The notes under the pieces were generated by a model. That model made no database searches and was not told the origin of the DNA. It saw only the letters and a list, made by a program, of their open reading frames with translations. Of a DNA stretch of 64,000 bases, positions 1 to 53,271 are shown in pieces (the stretch's first letter is position 1; each line of letters begins with the position of its first letter). The position numbers and the translations under genes are program-made. Source of the stretch: Cranoglanis bouderius (lineage: Eukaryota; Chordata; Actinopteri; Siluriformes; Cranoglanididae); NCBI GenBank assembly GCA_023630585.1, contig CM042555.1, forward strand, positions 15,227,501 to 15,291,500. Direction: 5' to 3'.

Positions 1-320
1 CTCTTTGGTCTTGGCCATGGTGGAGAGTTTGTAATCTGATTGATTGATTGCTTTTGTGGACAGGTGTCTTTTATACAGGTAACAAACTGAGATTAGGAGC
101 ACTCCCGTTAAGAGAGTGCTCCTAATCTCAGCTTGTTACCTGTGTAAAAGACACCTGGGAGCCAGAAATCTTGCAGATTGATAGGGGATCAAATACTTAT
201 TTCACTCTTTAAAATGCAAATCAATTTATAACTTTTTTGAAATGCGTTTTTCTGGATTTTTTTACAAAATCAAAAAACGTACAAAATCAGCAGGGGATCA
301 AATACTTTTTTCCCTCACTG
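1..320 (-). mobile_element. Tc1-C family transposon, 5' end fragment
   Basis: This is the start-codon side of a Tc1/mariner transposon on the - strand, cut by the window edge. Bases 1-30 match the reverse of the MAKTKEL start seen in the copies at 11188-12716 and 41385-42955. The outer end ...cctcactg is followed by the target TA at 321-322. Between terminal repeat and start codon is a near-perfect inverted repeat (61-157) that can fold as a hairpin. Only the first few transposase codons are present, so it is non-functional here. Confidence 0.85.
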
Positions 321-322
321 TA

Positions 323-477
323 TTTTTTCCTTAAAATGGTACATTTCCTCAGTTTAAACATTTTATATGTTTTCTATGCTCTGTTGTGAATAACATGTGG
401 GTTTATATGATTTGCAAATCATTGCATTCTGTTTTTATTTATGTTTTACACAGCGTCCAAATTGGGAATTGGGGTTG
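323..477. mobile_element. Solo terminal fragment of Tc1-G family
   Basis: The stretch ends in ggaattggggttg followed by TA. It matches, base for base over most of its length, the outer ends of the Tc1-like copies at 22943-24378 and 47310-48766. No transposase is attached. It directly abuts the Tc1-C end on its left, so one element probably inserted beside or inside the other. Confidence 0.7.
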
Positions 478-960
478 TATTTATTTTCACATTTCTTTGT
501 AGATTTATTTATGTATTTATTTATTTATTATTTTGGCAGGTTTGGGATTCCATACATGGGACACTACCCAAAAGGTTTTCTGTGTACCAATCTTCTGGAT
601 TTTCTAGATTAGTAAATATTTGTGAATGTAAGGTCAAAGATTTTTTATTTTTTATTTTTTATTTTTTTTTGGTGTGCCCTTTCAAACATGCTTTCTTCCC
701 GCTAGACTAGTAAGTCTGTTGGTAAGGAATATTCGGTTTTTAGTCATTTATCTTACACAAATGCTACTGACATAGGATAAAATTTTCAAATATTACAGTA
801 GTAATAGAAGTAGTCCTAAATTATAAATCTGGAATAAAAAATGTAATGTGGTCAAGGCTTGGGTTTGCAGTAAGTTCATAATAAGCTCATTTGGGGTCAT
901 TTGCCCAAAACTGTTTCTTCAGTGTACATACAAAACATACATTGTCTTCAGTTATATAAA
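478..960. other. Non-coding AT-rich stretch
   Basis: AT-rich sequence with T-runs near 640-670 and an A-rich run near 955-980. I see no exon, RNA gene or recognisable element here. Confidence 0.5.
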
Positions 961-999
961 AAATAAATAAATAAAAAATACTTTTGGAGGGGAGAGAGA

Positions 1000-1441
1000 A
1001 CAACATTATACAATGATATTCAAAACAGTCAGTAGCAGTGTAGCACACAGCTAACAGTTGATACCTAGCTAGCCAGTCTAATTGTACTTCAACATATGTA
1101 CAGCAACTTATGTGAGTGGAAATTGAAATTTAACCGTGGCTTTGAGAGCACTTCTTTACACTTGTGTAATGGGATTTAACCAGTGATCTAACTTGCAAGC
1201 ATCGGACCACTGATTCGTCAAATCTGCTTGCCTGGTCTGTGTTCTTTCGATTTTATTTTGTAGTAACTAAGATGCTTAGGGGAAATGTATCGGAGTAAAA
1301 GTATACGTTTTATTTAGGAAATGTAGTGGAGTAAAAGTGAAAGTTGACAGAAATATAAAAACTCAAGTAAACTACAGATTCTCCCAAAAAATACTTAAGT
1401 ACTGTAACGAAGTAGTATTACTTCGTTACATTACACCACTG
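1000..1441. mobile_element. hAT-type non-autonomous element remnant
   Basis: The right end reads, on the - strand, cagtggtgtaatgtaacg, a hAT-like CAGTGGTG terminus. Just inside is the palindrome gtaacgaagtagtattactt (1405-1430), a layout common in short fish hAT MITEs. A clear left terminus is not visible, so the start is approximate. Confidence 0.45.
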
Positions 1442-1555
1442 CATTTACATGCACCTAGGCTAAAGACATTCAAACTCATTTTTTTTTACTATACACATTT
1501 CATGATAACATACAGTATCATGTGTTAAGTCAATTAGATATCTACTTTAATTTGG

Positions 1556-1900
1556 TGGCATTGCCTTTTAATTGCTTGAACTTCAAATGCTTGGGATAGC
1601 CTTCCACAAGCTTCTCACAATACTTTGCTGGTATTTTTGCCTATTCCTCCTGACAGAAGTCGGATTTGAGGGCCTGCCTTCCTTGGACACACCTTTTCAG
1701 TTCAGTCCACAAACTTTCTTTGGAATTAAGGTCAGGGCTTTGTGGTGGCCACTCCAGTACTTTTACTTTGTTGTCTTTAAGCCATCTGGTTACACTTTGG
1801 AGGTATGCTTAAGCTCATTGTCCTGCTGGAAGATCCACTTCCAAGACCAAGTTTTAGTTTTCTGGCTGATGTCTTGAGGTGTTGCTTTAGTATTGGCATC
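1556..1900 (-). mobile_element. Decayed Tc1-like transposase fragment
   Basis: Read on the - strand, this encodes a broken C-terminal DDE segment including a recognisable N-P-K-E-S-L-W-T-E-L-K block, the degenerate form of the NPIENLW motif. Terminal repeats are not recognisable. It lies upstream of the first mucin exon in the window and is probably intronic. Confidence 0.6.
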
Positions 1901-2313
1901 CCTGTGGCACAGTGGTATACATGACCTATTTGGTGATTTAACATGTTTCTATTTGGTTAGGTTTTCATTTCAGGCATCATACAAACAGACAGACAAAAAA
2001 GTAAAAACATATTGCAGCATAAAATGAGAGAATGCACAAGCTTCTCTTTTGTTTGTTTGTAATGTTCTTGCAATTTTGCAGTTAACAATAGGTTTTAAAT
2101 ACAAGCACACCTGCCAAGATAATCAATGCAAATAGTACATTTAAATTTTATAACACTTGACACTTATTGTGCATAGGTAGGAAAATGCAAAGCCAAAGTG
2201 AAGCTTGAATTTTCTTTTTCCTGTTAGTATTTTTATTTAAAGTATGACCATGAAATATCAAGTAAATGGCACTTTTTGTAACTATTTGTTCTTATTCTTT
2301 GGTTGTGCTACAG

Positions 2314-44546
<42,233 letters not shown>

Positions 44547-45215
44547 AACAAGCACACACACACACACACACTTGCCTCAAATAGAAACGTCAGCTTCACA
44601 ATTCTGTATGTTCATATTCTCTAGAACAACAAAGGGCATTCTAACACTGGATAAAATATAATAATAGTGTTGTAACTTGAACAGAAAGTGTTCACTGAAC
44701 TTGAATATATTTTATACAGAATTCCTGTGTCTGTTATCACTCCCATCACATTTGCAGACATTCAGAAATATTTACCTAGCTGGATATGCCTTTGCATATG
44801 GCTTGTACTGTTCTCCTTTTGGATTTTGATGTGAGGGGGTAAAAAGAAGCAAAAAAATTTGTTCAGTAAACTAGGAATATGCATTAGATGCATTTATAGA
44901 AAATATGTAGTGTCTTAAGTGATTACTGAATATATTAATCAGTTGCTTTTTAATTACTAAAACTGTGTTGTGTTTGGTAAACTTTAATTATTTATTACAT
45001 TATAAGTACAACTTCAAAGTCCATGAGAAAACTAGAACACAGAATTCAGAAAAAATAAATTGATAATTGCTCTGTTGAGTATTAAAGACTAATTTTAAAT
45101 CATGTACGAATCTTATTTCCTAAGCATTTTATTTACTGAATATACTGTGTATCACAATGCATTATATTTGCAGTATATTTTCATTTTCAATAAAACAATT
45201 ATTTAAAAACAGTGC
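44547..45215 (+). other. Mucin 3' UTR (predicted)
   Basis: AT-rich non-coding sequence after the stop, starting with a short (CA)n. It ends before the gypsy fragment at 45297. Candidate poly(A) signals at 45054-45059 and 45189-45194. Confidence 0.6.
45189..45194 (+). promoter_or_regulatory. Candidate poly(A) signal of the mucin gene
   Basis: AATAAA 640 bases after the stop; another AATAAA at 45054-45059. Which one is used cannot be told from sequence. Confidence 0.5.
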
Positions 45216-45296
45216 TGATATAGCTTACTCAATTCAACATAAACAAAAGGTGTTATATTCATTAAACATTAATTCCTTTAAATGTTAGGAAAAGAC

Positions 45297-45838
45297 TTGA
45301 CAGAGAGTCTGTTTTGGTGTTTATTGAGCCAGAATGCTAGGACAAAGTGAAATGGAACCTGGTGAAAAAGAGGGCCCAGAATGCTTGGTGTGAATTTAGA
45401 CTTTTTAATGTCTTGAGATATTCAAGCCTTGTTATCAGTGAAAATGGTGAAGGGGTGTACTGCCCCTCTAGCCAATTACACCATTCCTCCAGCGCCAACC
45501 ATACAACAATGAATTCTTGGTTGCAGATTTCAGTTTTGTTCAGCAGGGTTCAGTTTCTTGGAGAAAAAGGCCACAGAATGGAGTTTGGGTTTCTCACCGA
45601 TACGTTGAGACAATACGGCCCCAACCTGTCTCTGATGCTTCAACCTCCACAATGAAATGATGTTGCAGGTCTGGATGTTTGAGAATGGGTGCCATTCTGA
45701 ATGCCTCTTTGAGTTGGATAAGTTATACCTGACCGTTCCTCAGCAATGATGTGAGTAGGTATGAAACCATTGTATGAATTGATGATAGAAGTTAGCGAAT
45801 CCCAGAAATCTCTGTAGCTCCTTTTTTGTTTTTCACAC
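45297..45838 (-). mobile_element. Ty3/gypsy pol fragment (RT-RNase H)
   Basis: On the - strand, broken frames encode FWDSLTSIINSYNGF (the LGFxNFYRRFI block), HFIVEVEASETG (RNase H first Asp region), [15 protein letters not shown], and [13 protein letters not shown] before GSINTK (the RWxLFF.RF.F...YRPGSKN block). Multiple stops; no LTRs nearby. Confidence 0.75.
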
Positions 45839-45844
45839 CATTCT

Positions 45845-46004
45845 GTGTAAACTTGCATAAGAAAACCCCAGGAGATCAACAGTTTCTAAAATACTCAAAC
45901 CAGCACATCTGCCACCAACAACCATGCCACAGTAAAAGTCACAAAGGTCACACTTTTCCCCATTCTAATGTTCGATGTGAACATTAACTGAAGCTCTTGA
46001 CCTA
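45845..46004. repeat. Unclassified dispersed repeat, left piece (split by Tc1-H)
   Basis: caccattctgtgtaaact, tttctaaaatactcaaacca and ccaccaacaaccatg also occur at 59317-59410. The repeat resumes at 48975 after the Tc1-H insert. Confidence 0.7.
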
Positions 46005-48974
46005 CAGTGATGTGAAGAAATAAGTACACCCAATGGAACAATGGAAATTATTGCCTTCTTTGACATATTTGGACAAGCAAACATTTGATCCTCTTTGAAA
46101 CAGTGCCTATTAATAAAGATGATACACTCTATCAAATGACACAAAATCGCCATTTTGTAGTAATTTTCACAATTTAACAAAAACAGATCAGTCACATGGA
46201 AAATGTAAGTACACCCCTACATTTAGAACCTGCTTAGGGAGTGTAGGTGGAACCTGTATTATTTAAGCCTCTCATATCTAGTGTCTGGTGTTCCCTTTGC
46301 AACTAAGGTGTGTAGTGTCATCATGCCAAGATCTAAAAAGTTTTGTAAGGCCTTCAGAAAAAAAGGTTGTGGGTGCCTATGAGTCTGGCAAGGGATTTAA
46401 AAAGAGCTCCAAATTATTTGAAATACATCATTCCACTGTAAGGAAAAGAATCTGCAAATGTCGCAGATTTCAAACGGCTGCCAATTTGTCCAGGACTGGC
46501 CGTCGCAGCAAATTCAGCCCAAGAACAGACCGTCTGATGCAAAAAGAAGTCTCCAGAACCCCTAAATTCCATCACACAATCTGCTACTAAGTCTTACGAC
46601 TATTGTTGTCAAAGTGCATGCTTCTACATGCTTCTAGATTGCACAAATTTGATCTGCATGGGAGGCCTGCCAGGAAAATGTCTTTGCAAGACTACAGTTT
46701 ACCAATGAGCGTATAGGCAAAGACCAGGCCTTTTTGGAATAATGTGCTCTGGTCAGACGAATCAAAGATGGAGTTGTTTGGCCACAGTAACAGCAGACAT
46801 GTTTGGTGCTGACCAAAGACAGCATTTCAGTAGAAGCAGCTCCTACCAACTGTGAAGCACGGTGGTGGAAATGTTATGGTTTGGGGTTGTTTCACTTCCT
46901 CAGGGACTGGACAGCATTAATTCATTGATTCAACTATGAATTCTGCATCATATCAAAGAGTGCTTGAAGACAATGTGAGGCCATCTGTCTGAAACCTTTC
47001 ACCAGGATAATGATCTTAAGCACACTAGCAAATCCACCAAGGAATGGCTCAAAAAAGAAGAAATGGAGGGTTATGGAATGGCCTAGTCAAAGCCCGGATT
47101 TGAAACCCATTGGAATGTTGTGGGGGGATTTTAAACGGGCAGTACATGCAAGAAAACCCTCAAACATCCTGCAACTGAAAGAATATTGCATGGAAGAGTG
47201 GTTAAAAATTCCAGCAAGCCTTGTGGACAATTGTGCAAAACACCTATTTATTTCAAGTTATTTCTGCTAAAGGGGGCAGTACTAACCTCTAAGGCCAAGG
47301 GTGTACTTATAACCCCAATTCCAAAAAGTTGGGACACTATGTAAAATGTAAATAAAAACAGAATGCAACGATTTGATAAACCCATATTTTATTCACAATA
47401 GAACATAGAAAACATATCAAATGTTTAAACTGAAGAAATGTACCATTTTAAGGGGAAAAAATAAGGTAATTTTGAATTTGTTGGCAGCAAAACATCTCAA
47501 AAAAGTTGGGACAGGGCCATGTTTACCACTGCGTATCATCCCCTCTTAACAGTCTGTATACGTCTGGGAACTGAGGAGACCAGTTGCTGGAGTTTTGGGA
47601 GAGGAATGTTGTCCCATTCATGTCTGATAGAGGATTCAGCACCTGGACTCTTCTACTACGAAACCATGCTGTTGTAATAGATGCAGTATGTGGTTTAGCA
47701 TTGTCTTCCTGAAACATGAAAGGCCTTCCCTGAAAAAGACATTGTTCGGATGGAAACATATGTTGCTCTAAAACCTGTATATATATTTCATCATTGATGG
47801 TGCCTTTCCAGATGTGCAAGCTGCCCATTCCATAGGAACTAATGCACCCCCATACCATCAGTGATGCAGTCAGTCGTCAGTCTTTTGAACTGAGCACTGA
47901 TAACAAGCCAGATGGTCTCTCTGCTCTTTAGTCCAGAGGACGCGGCATCCATGTTTTCCAAAAAGAATTTCAAATTTCGATTCGTCTGACCACAGAACAG
48001 TTTTCCACTTTGCCTCAGTCCATTTTAAATGAGCTTTGGCCCAGAGAAGATGGCGGCGTTTCTGGATCATTTTCACATGTCTTCTTCTATGCATGATAGA
48101 GCTTTAACCTCCATTTGTGGATGGCGCAAACTGTGTTCACAGACAATGAGTTCTGGAGGTGTTTCTGAACCCATGCCGTGATCTCCATTACAGAATCATG
48201 CCTGTTTTTAGTGCTGCCTGAGGGCCCGAAGATCATGGGCATGCAATATTGATTTTCGCCTTTGTCTCTCGCATACAGAGATTTCTCCAGATTCTCGGAA
48301 TCTTTTGATGATATTATGTACTGTAGATGATGAGATATTCAAAGTCTGAAATTGTTCCACAATTTGTAGACACAGTTTTTTTGGAGATTGGTGATCCTCT
48401 GCCCATCTTCACTTCTGAGAGACTCTGCCTCTCTAAGATACTCTTTTTATACCTAATCATGTTACTGACCTGTTGCCAATTAACCTAATTAGTTGCAAAA
48501 TGTTCCTCCAGCTGTTTCTTTTTAGTAACACTTTTCCAGCCTTTTGTTGCCTCCATCCCAACTTTTTTGAGATATATTGCGGCCATCAAATTCAAAATTA
48601 CCTTATTTTTTTTCTTAAAATGGTACATTTCCTCAGTTTAAACATTTGATATGTTTTCTATGTTCTATTGTGAATAACATATGGGTTTATGAGATTTGCA
48701 AATCATTGTATTCTGCTGTAAATTTACATTTTACCCAGCGTCCCAACTTTATTGGAATTGGGGTTGTACTTTTTCCACAGAAGAATATCAAGAATATCTA
48801 TTGATATTTCTGTTGAATAAATTATTGAAAAAGCTATTTTTCCTTGTGGTTTTGTTCAAGTATATCAGCTTTATTCATAGGCACTGTTTTAAAGATGATC
48901 AAACGTTTTCTCATCCAAATATGTCAAAAAAGCTAACAACTTCCATGCGGTGTACTAATTTTTTCACATGACTG
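46005..48974 (+). mobile_element. Tc1-H family transposon, split by a Tc1-G copy
   Basis: Left end cagtgatgtgaagaaataag and right end ttttttcacatgactg are inverted repeats, TA-flanked (46003-46004, 48975-48976). The + strand transposase is broken: KVVGAYESGKGFKKSSKLFE, RRSKFSPRTDRL, then [19 protein letters not shown] near 47080. Tc1-G copy 2 sits inside at 47310-48766. Without it the element is about 1.5 kb. Confidence 0.87.
47310..48766 (-). mobile_element. Tc1-G family transposon, copy 2, nested in Tc1-H
   Basis: Ends taaccccaattccaaaaagt and attggaattggggttg, with TA at 47308-47309 and 48767-48768. The - strand transposase is in pieces: WSDESKFEILFGKHGCRVLW near 47950, MVWGCISSYGMGSLHIWKG near 47830, and FQEDNAKPHTA near 47700. 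The NPIE block is decayed. Confidence 0.9.
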
Positions 48975-49100
48975 TATATCTGGATGATCTTATGCACTGT
49001 GCTGCTGCCACATGATTGGCTAATTGGTTAACTGCATAAATGAGCAGGTGTACAGGTGTTTCTGTTAAGTGAATTGTGAGTGTATGTGTAGGTTTTATAG
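48975..49100. repeat. Unclassified dispersed repeat, right piece
   Basis: gctgctgccacatgattggc and tacaggtgtttctgtta match 59514-59580; continuation of 45845-46004. Confidence 0.7.
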
Positions 49101-49164
49101 GATCACTCAGTAATGCTGATAATGATGAAAAGAAAGTGAAAGTGTGGCAGAAATCAAGAGAGTT

Positions 49165-49579
49165 TGTTACGTAATCAGGGTGGAAACGGAGGCAAGTGCG
49201 GTAAAAAGCTTTAATGAAAGAGGCAGGCAGACAAATCCAATATGTAGCGTAATAACATCCAAAGTCAGGCGAGGATCAGTCGATCTACAAACGGGCTAAA
49301 CTAGGCAGAACAAAAATCAGAAATGCGAGGACAGGATAAAGAAACTATGAATGAGGATCAAAACAGCTCGGTAGCATACTGGTGGAAAACAGAAACAATA
49401 CTTCGCCTGAATAAAGACACACAAGGGGTTTAAATATACAAAGTAATCAAATGGATGATGCAGAACAGCTGAGACACATTAGGGAAACAACCAATAAAGA
49501 TACAGGGGCGGAGACAAGACAGAAACCAAAACAAACACACGTGTAACGGTAAACAAAGTCAATGTCAAAAACCCGAACA
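49165..49579 (-). repeat. Possible solo LTR, second family
   Basis: Starts tgttacgtaatcagggtgga and ends cccgaaca. Internal caggggcggagaca and tttaaatata blocks resemble the layout of the LTRs at 34.6 and 38.0 kb, but overall identity is low. No target duplication seen. Confidence 0.5.
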
Positions 49580-49599
49580 CGGTAAAGTTGGTTTTATAT

Positions 49600-50090
49600 T
49601 GGACTTTCGCTGCACATTCGAGTTTCTCTCTTCTATTTCTCAAGAAATAAACACACAAAAAGGGTAAAATGTGTATTATCTTACTCTGGAGTGGACAGAC
49701 AACCTAGTACAACTGAATTTTTTTTTTTTTTTTTTTTTTACATTTTCTCCTGTTACACCCAGCTGAAGCTAATCTTTCAGAAACGCAGGCCATCAGCGCT
49801 TTATAGTGATGGAGTCCATAAGGGACCGTCTAAAAAGTGCATGACATGAGCAACTGTAAGATTCTACCAAGATTATAATCAAGATATAATTAATGATTAT
49901 TAATGATATACATTTTTAAATGAGTGATTACACATATAAACTTATTGTGCCACATAAAACCCAGGGTTAGTTTTAGCAACTACAAAACTACAAAATGCTT
50001 TTTTTTGTTGTTGCTTTTTTCATATATTACAGTAAAAACATATCAGACAGAACACAGAATAAAACGCATACACAAAAAAAAAGAAAAGAC
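49600..50090. other. Non-coding stretch
   Basis: Contains a T-run (49720-49739) and AT-rich sequence. Nothing else recognised. Confidence 0.4.
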
Positions 50091-50995
50091 AAAAAAATAG
50101 ATACAATATAAGACAATTAGGAAATCAACTTTATCAAATCAAATCATGTGGTACTGTTTTATATCATTCAAAAATGGTTTCCAGATTTTATCAAATAATT
50201 CACCCCTCCCCCTCAATGAATATGTGATCATCTCTAATGGTACACAGTTGCAAACTTCTGACAACCACAGTCCAATTGGCACATCAGCTTTCCATTTCAA
50301 AGCAACACATTTTTTAGCTATTATCAACAACATTTCAGTAAGCTTAATAGCTTGATTATGTTGGAGATTAGAGTTAGTAAAATTACCTAATAAACATACC
50401 TCTGGATCCAATGGAAAATTACTTCCATGGATCTGTGATATAATGTCACATTCTTGTACCCAATATGCCTTCACTTCAGGACACAACCAGGTAGAATGCA
50501 AAAATGTTCCTTCTTCTGTAACACATCTAAAGCAGAGTTATTGGTTCTTGTTTTAATCAATTTTTCATCCCATCTGTATAGTATATTAGCAGGACACTCT
50601 TTTTTTTATCTCAGATTTTATCTCAGATGTCTCCATATTAAGCCAAGATGGATAAGGGGTACCAGCAAACATCTGGTCCAAATACCTGGATTGGGCTGCC
50701 CAATAATACATCTTAAAATTGGGAAGCCTCAGTCCTCCTTTGTTGTAATCCAAAGACAGTTTATCTAGGGGATTTGTGATGCCAAATAAATGATCTTATC
50801 AGTCCATTAAGAGAAGTGAAAAAGGATTTAGGGATTGATATAGAGATTGAAACATGTATAAACATTTTGGCAAAATATTCATTTTAACTACATTTATTCT
50901 ACCAAGTAATGTGAGTGGTAGATCCATCCAATTCGTTAAATCTTTACCCATTTTTTCTAAGAGATTATCCAAATTAAGTTTATAGAGATTCTTTA

Positions 50996-52545
50996 CAGCC
51001 GTGGCCAAAAGTTTTGAGAATGACACAAATATTAATTTTTACAAAGTCTGCTGCCTCAGTTTTTATGATGGCAATTTGCATATACTCCAGAATGTTATGA
51101 AGAGTGATCAGATGAATTGCAATTGATTTCAAAGTGCCTCTTTGCCATGAAAATGAACTTAATCCCAAAAAAACATGTCCACTGCATTTCAGCCCTTCCA
51201 CAAAAGGACCAGCTGACATCATGTCAGTGATTCTCTCGTTAACACAGGTGAGAGTGTTAACGAGGACAAGGCTGGAGATCACTCTGTCATGCTGATTGAG
51301 TTAGAATAACAGACTGGAAGCTTTAAAAGGAGGGTGGTGCTTGAAATTATTGTTCTTCCTCTGTTAACTATGGTTACCTGCAAGGAAACACGTGCAGCCA
51401 TCATTGCTTTGCACAAAAAGGGATTCACAGGCAAGGATATTGCTGCTAGTAAGATTGCACCTAAATCAACCATTTATCGGATCATCAAGACCTTCAAGGA
51501 GAGAGGTTCAACTGTTGTGAAGAAGGCTTCAGGGCGCCCACGAAAGTCCAGCAAGCACCAGGACCGTCTCCTAAAGTTGATTCAGCTGTGGGATCGGGGC
51601 ACCACCAGTGCAGAGCTTGCTCAGGAATGACAGCAGGCAGGTGTGAGTGCGTCTGCACGCACAGTAAGGTGAAGACTTTTGAAGGATGGCCTGGTGTCAA
51701 GAAGGGCAGCAAAGAAGCCACTTCTCTCCAGGAAAAACATCAGGGACAGACTGCTATTCTGCAAAAAGTACAGGGATTGGACTGCTGAGGACTGGGGTAG
51801 TGTCATTTTCTCTGATGAATCCCCTTTCCGATTGTTTGGGGCATCTGGAAAAAAGCTTGTCCGGAGAAGAAAAGGTGAGCGCTACCATCAGTCCTGTATC
51901 ATGCCAACCGTAAAGCATCCTGAGACCACTCGTGTGGGGTTGCTTCTCAGCCAAGGGAGTGGGCTCACTCACAATTTTGCCTAAGAACACAGCCATGAAT
52001 AAAGAATGGTACAAAAACATCCTCAGAGAGCAACTTCTCCCAGCCATCCAAGAACAGTTTGGTGACAAACAATGCCTTTTCCAGCATGATGGGGCACCTT
52101 GCCACAAGACAAAAGTGATAACGAAGTGTCTCGGGGAACAAAACATCGACATTTTGGGTCCATGGCCAGGAAACTCCCCAGACCTTAATCCCATTGAGAA
52201 TTTGTGGTCAATCCTCAAGAGGCGAGTGGACAAACAAAAACCCACAAACTCCAAGCATTGATTATGCAAGAATGGTCTGCCAACAGTCAGGATGTGGCCC
52301 AGAAGTTGATTGACAGCATGCCAGGGCGAATTGCAGAGGTCTTGAAAAAGAAGGGTCAACACTGCAAATATTGACTCTTTGCATAAATTTCATGTAATTG
52401 TCAATAAAAGCCATTGACATTTATGAAATGCTTGTGATTATACTTCAGTAACAGTTAGTAACATCTGACAAAAAGATCTAAAAACACTGAAGCAGTAGAC
52501 TTTTTTTAATATTTGTGTCATTCTCAAAACTTTTGGCCATGGCTG
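50996..52545 (+). mobile_element. Tc1-J family transposon nested in the L1 fragment
   Basis: Inverted ends cagccgtggccaaaagtttt and aaaacttttggccatggctg, with TA at 50994-50995 and 52546-52547; 1550 bp. It carries one transposase gene with three or four lesions. Good preservation makes it one of the younger insertions. Confidence 0.92.
51370..52370 (+). pseudogene. Tc1-J transposase
   Basis: Begins MVTCKETRAAIIALHKKGFT, runs to a TGA at 51628, continues in frame (ARTVRRLLKDGLVSRRAAKK, FSDESPFRLFG), shifts frame near 51925, then [31 protein letters not shown] and [18 protein letters not shown] before another TGA at 52259. The DDE residues are present. Confidence 0.88.
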
Positions 52546-52708
52546 TAGATTACCAACTACTTGTATTCCCAGATATTTAATGCCAGTATCTGAGCATTTA
52601 GAAAAAACATCCAGTGAAGTATAATCAAAGCCTGATAATGGCAAAATTTCACTTTTGTCAGTATTAACTTTATACCTGGAGAAAGTACTAATTTTCCGTC
52701 AAAAGTGT

Positions 52709-52923
52709 TGCGGTCACGGATCAAAAAATAATAAGAATGAATCAAACATTTAAAAACATACAAAATATATTGTTCAAAACTGAAAAATAAATGCAAAGTT
52801 ATCAGAATATCAAACAACATGGTCACGGATCGAAAAATAATAAGCGTGAATCAAAAATTTAAAAACGGATTTACAATGATATTGCACAAAACTGAAACAT
52901 GAATTCAAAGTTTTCTGAATCAC
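52709..52923. repeat. Tandem pair of ~110-bp units
   Basis: Both start ggtcacggatc(a/g)aaaaat, share aataataag and gaatcaaa, and end in a gcaaagtt/tcaaagtt...tcagaat segment, with moderate divergence. It may be the 5' part of an unrecognised element preceding the L1 at 53272. Confidence 0.75.
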
Positions 52924-53039
52924 ACACAAAATCATGTTTTCCTTGGTTATATTACTCTGTTTTTGTGCTCTCTGACATTTTCTGCTCATGTTTTCTTTTT
53001 CTGCATGCTTATGCTGTTTTTCCCTTCGTGCTTGTTTCC

Positions 53040-53271
53040 ACATTCTGTGCTTGTTTCTGCAAATGCTGCAGTTTGAGTTTCATGTAAATCAGGGCGGGCT
53101 TTAGTGTCACCATTGGTCCACTAGTTCTACATTGATAGCCAATCAATCAAAGAGAGGAGTTGACGTCACTCCACTGCGACTCGTGGCTGTTGTGTTGACG
53201 GGTGAAGAAAGATGGATAACCGTCAGTCAGCAAATCCCGACATGTTTGACATGTTCCATTAATTATACTAA
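53040..53271. other. Possible promoter-like 5' region of the + strand LINE
   Basis: CpG-containing stretch with attggtccac and ccaatcaatc (CCAAT-like) and gacgtcac (CRE-like), just upstream of the L1-type coding remnant. Function is inferred only from position. Confidence 0.3.

Larger units (their letters stand above)
50100..52690 (-). mobile_element. L1-type LINE ORF2 C-terminal fragment, split by Tc1-J
   Basis: The - strand reads through ILPLSGFDY and KYLGIQVVGNL (52644-52548), is interrupted by Tc1-J, and resumes KNLYKLNLDNLLEKMGKDLT (from 50995), then PLTLLGRINVVKMNILPK. It ends with the post-RT region MHSTWLCPEVKAYW (about 50500) and a run to 50139. This is the order of fish L1/Tx1-like ORF2. 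Frames are broken between 50500 and 50800. Confidence 0.82.
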
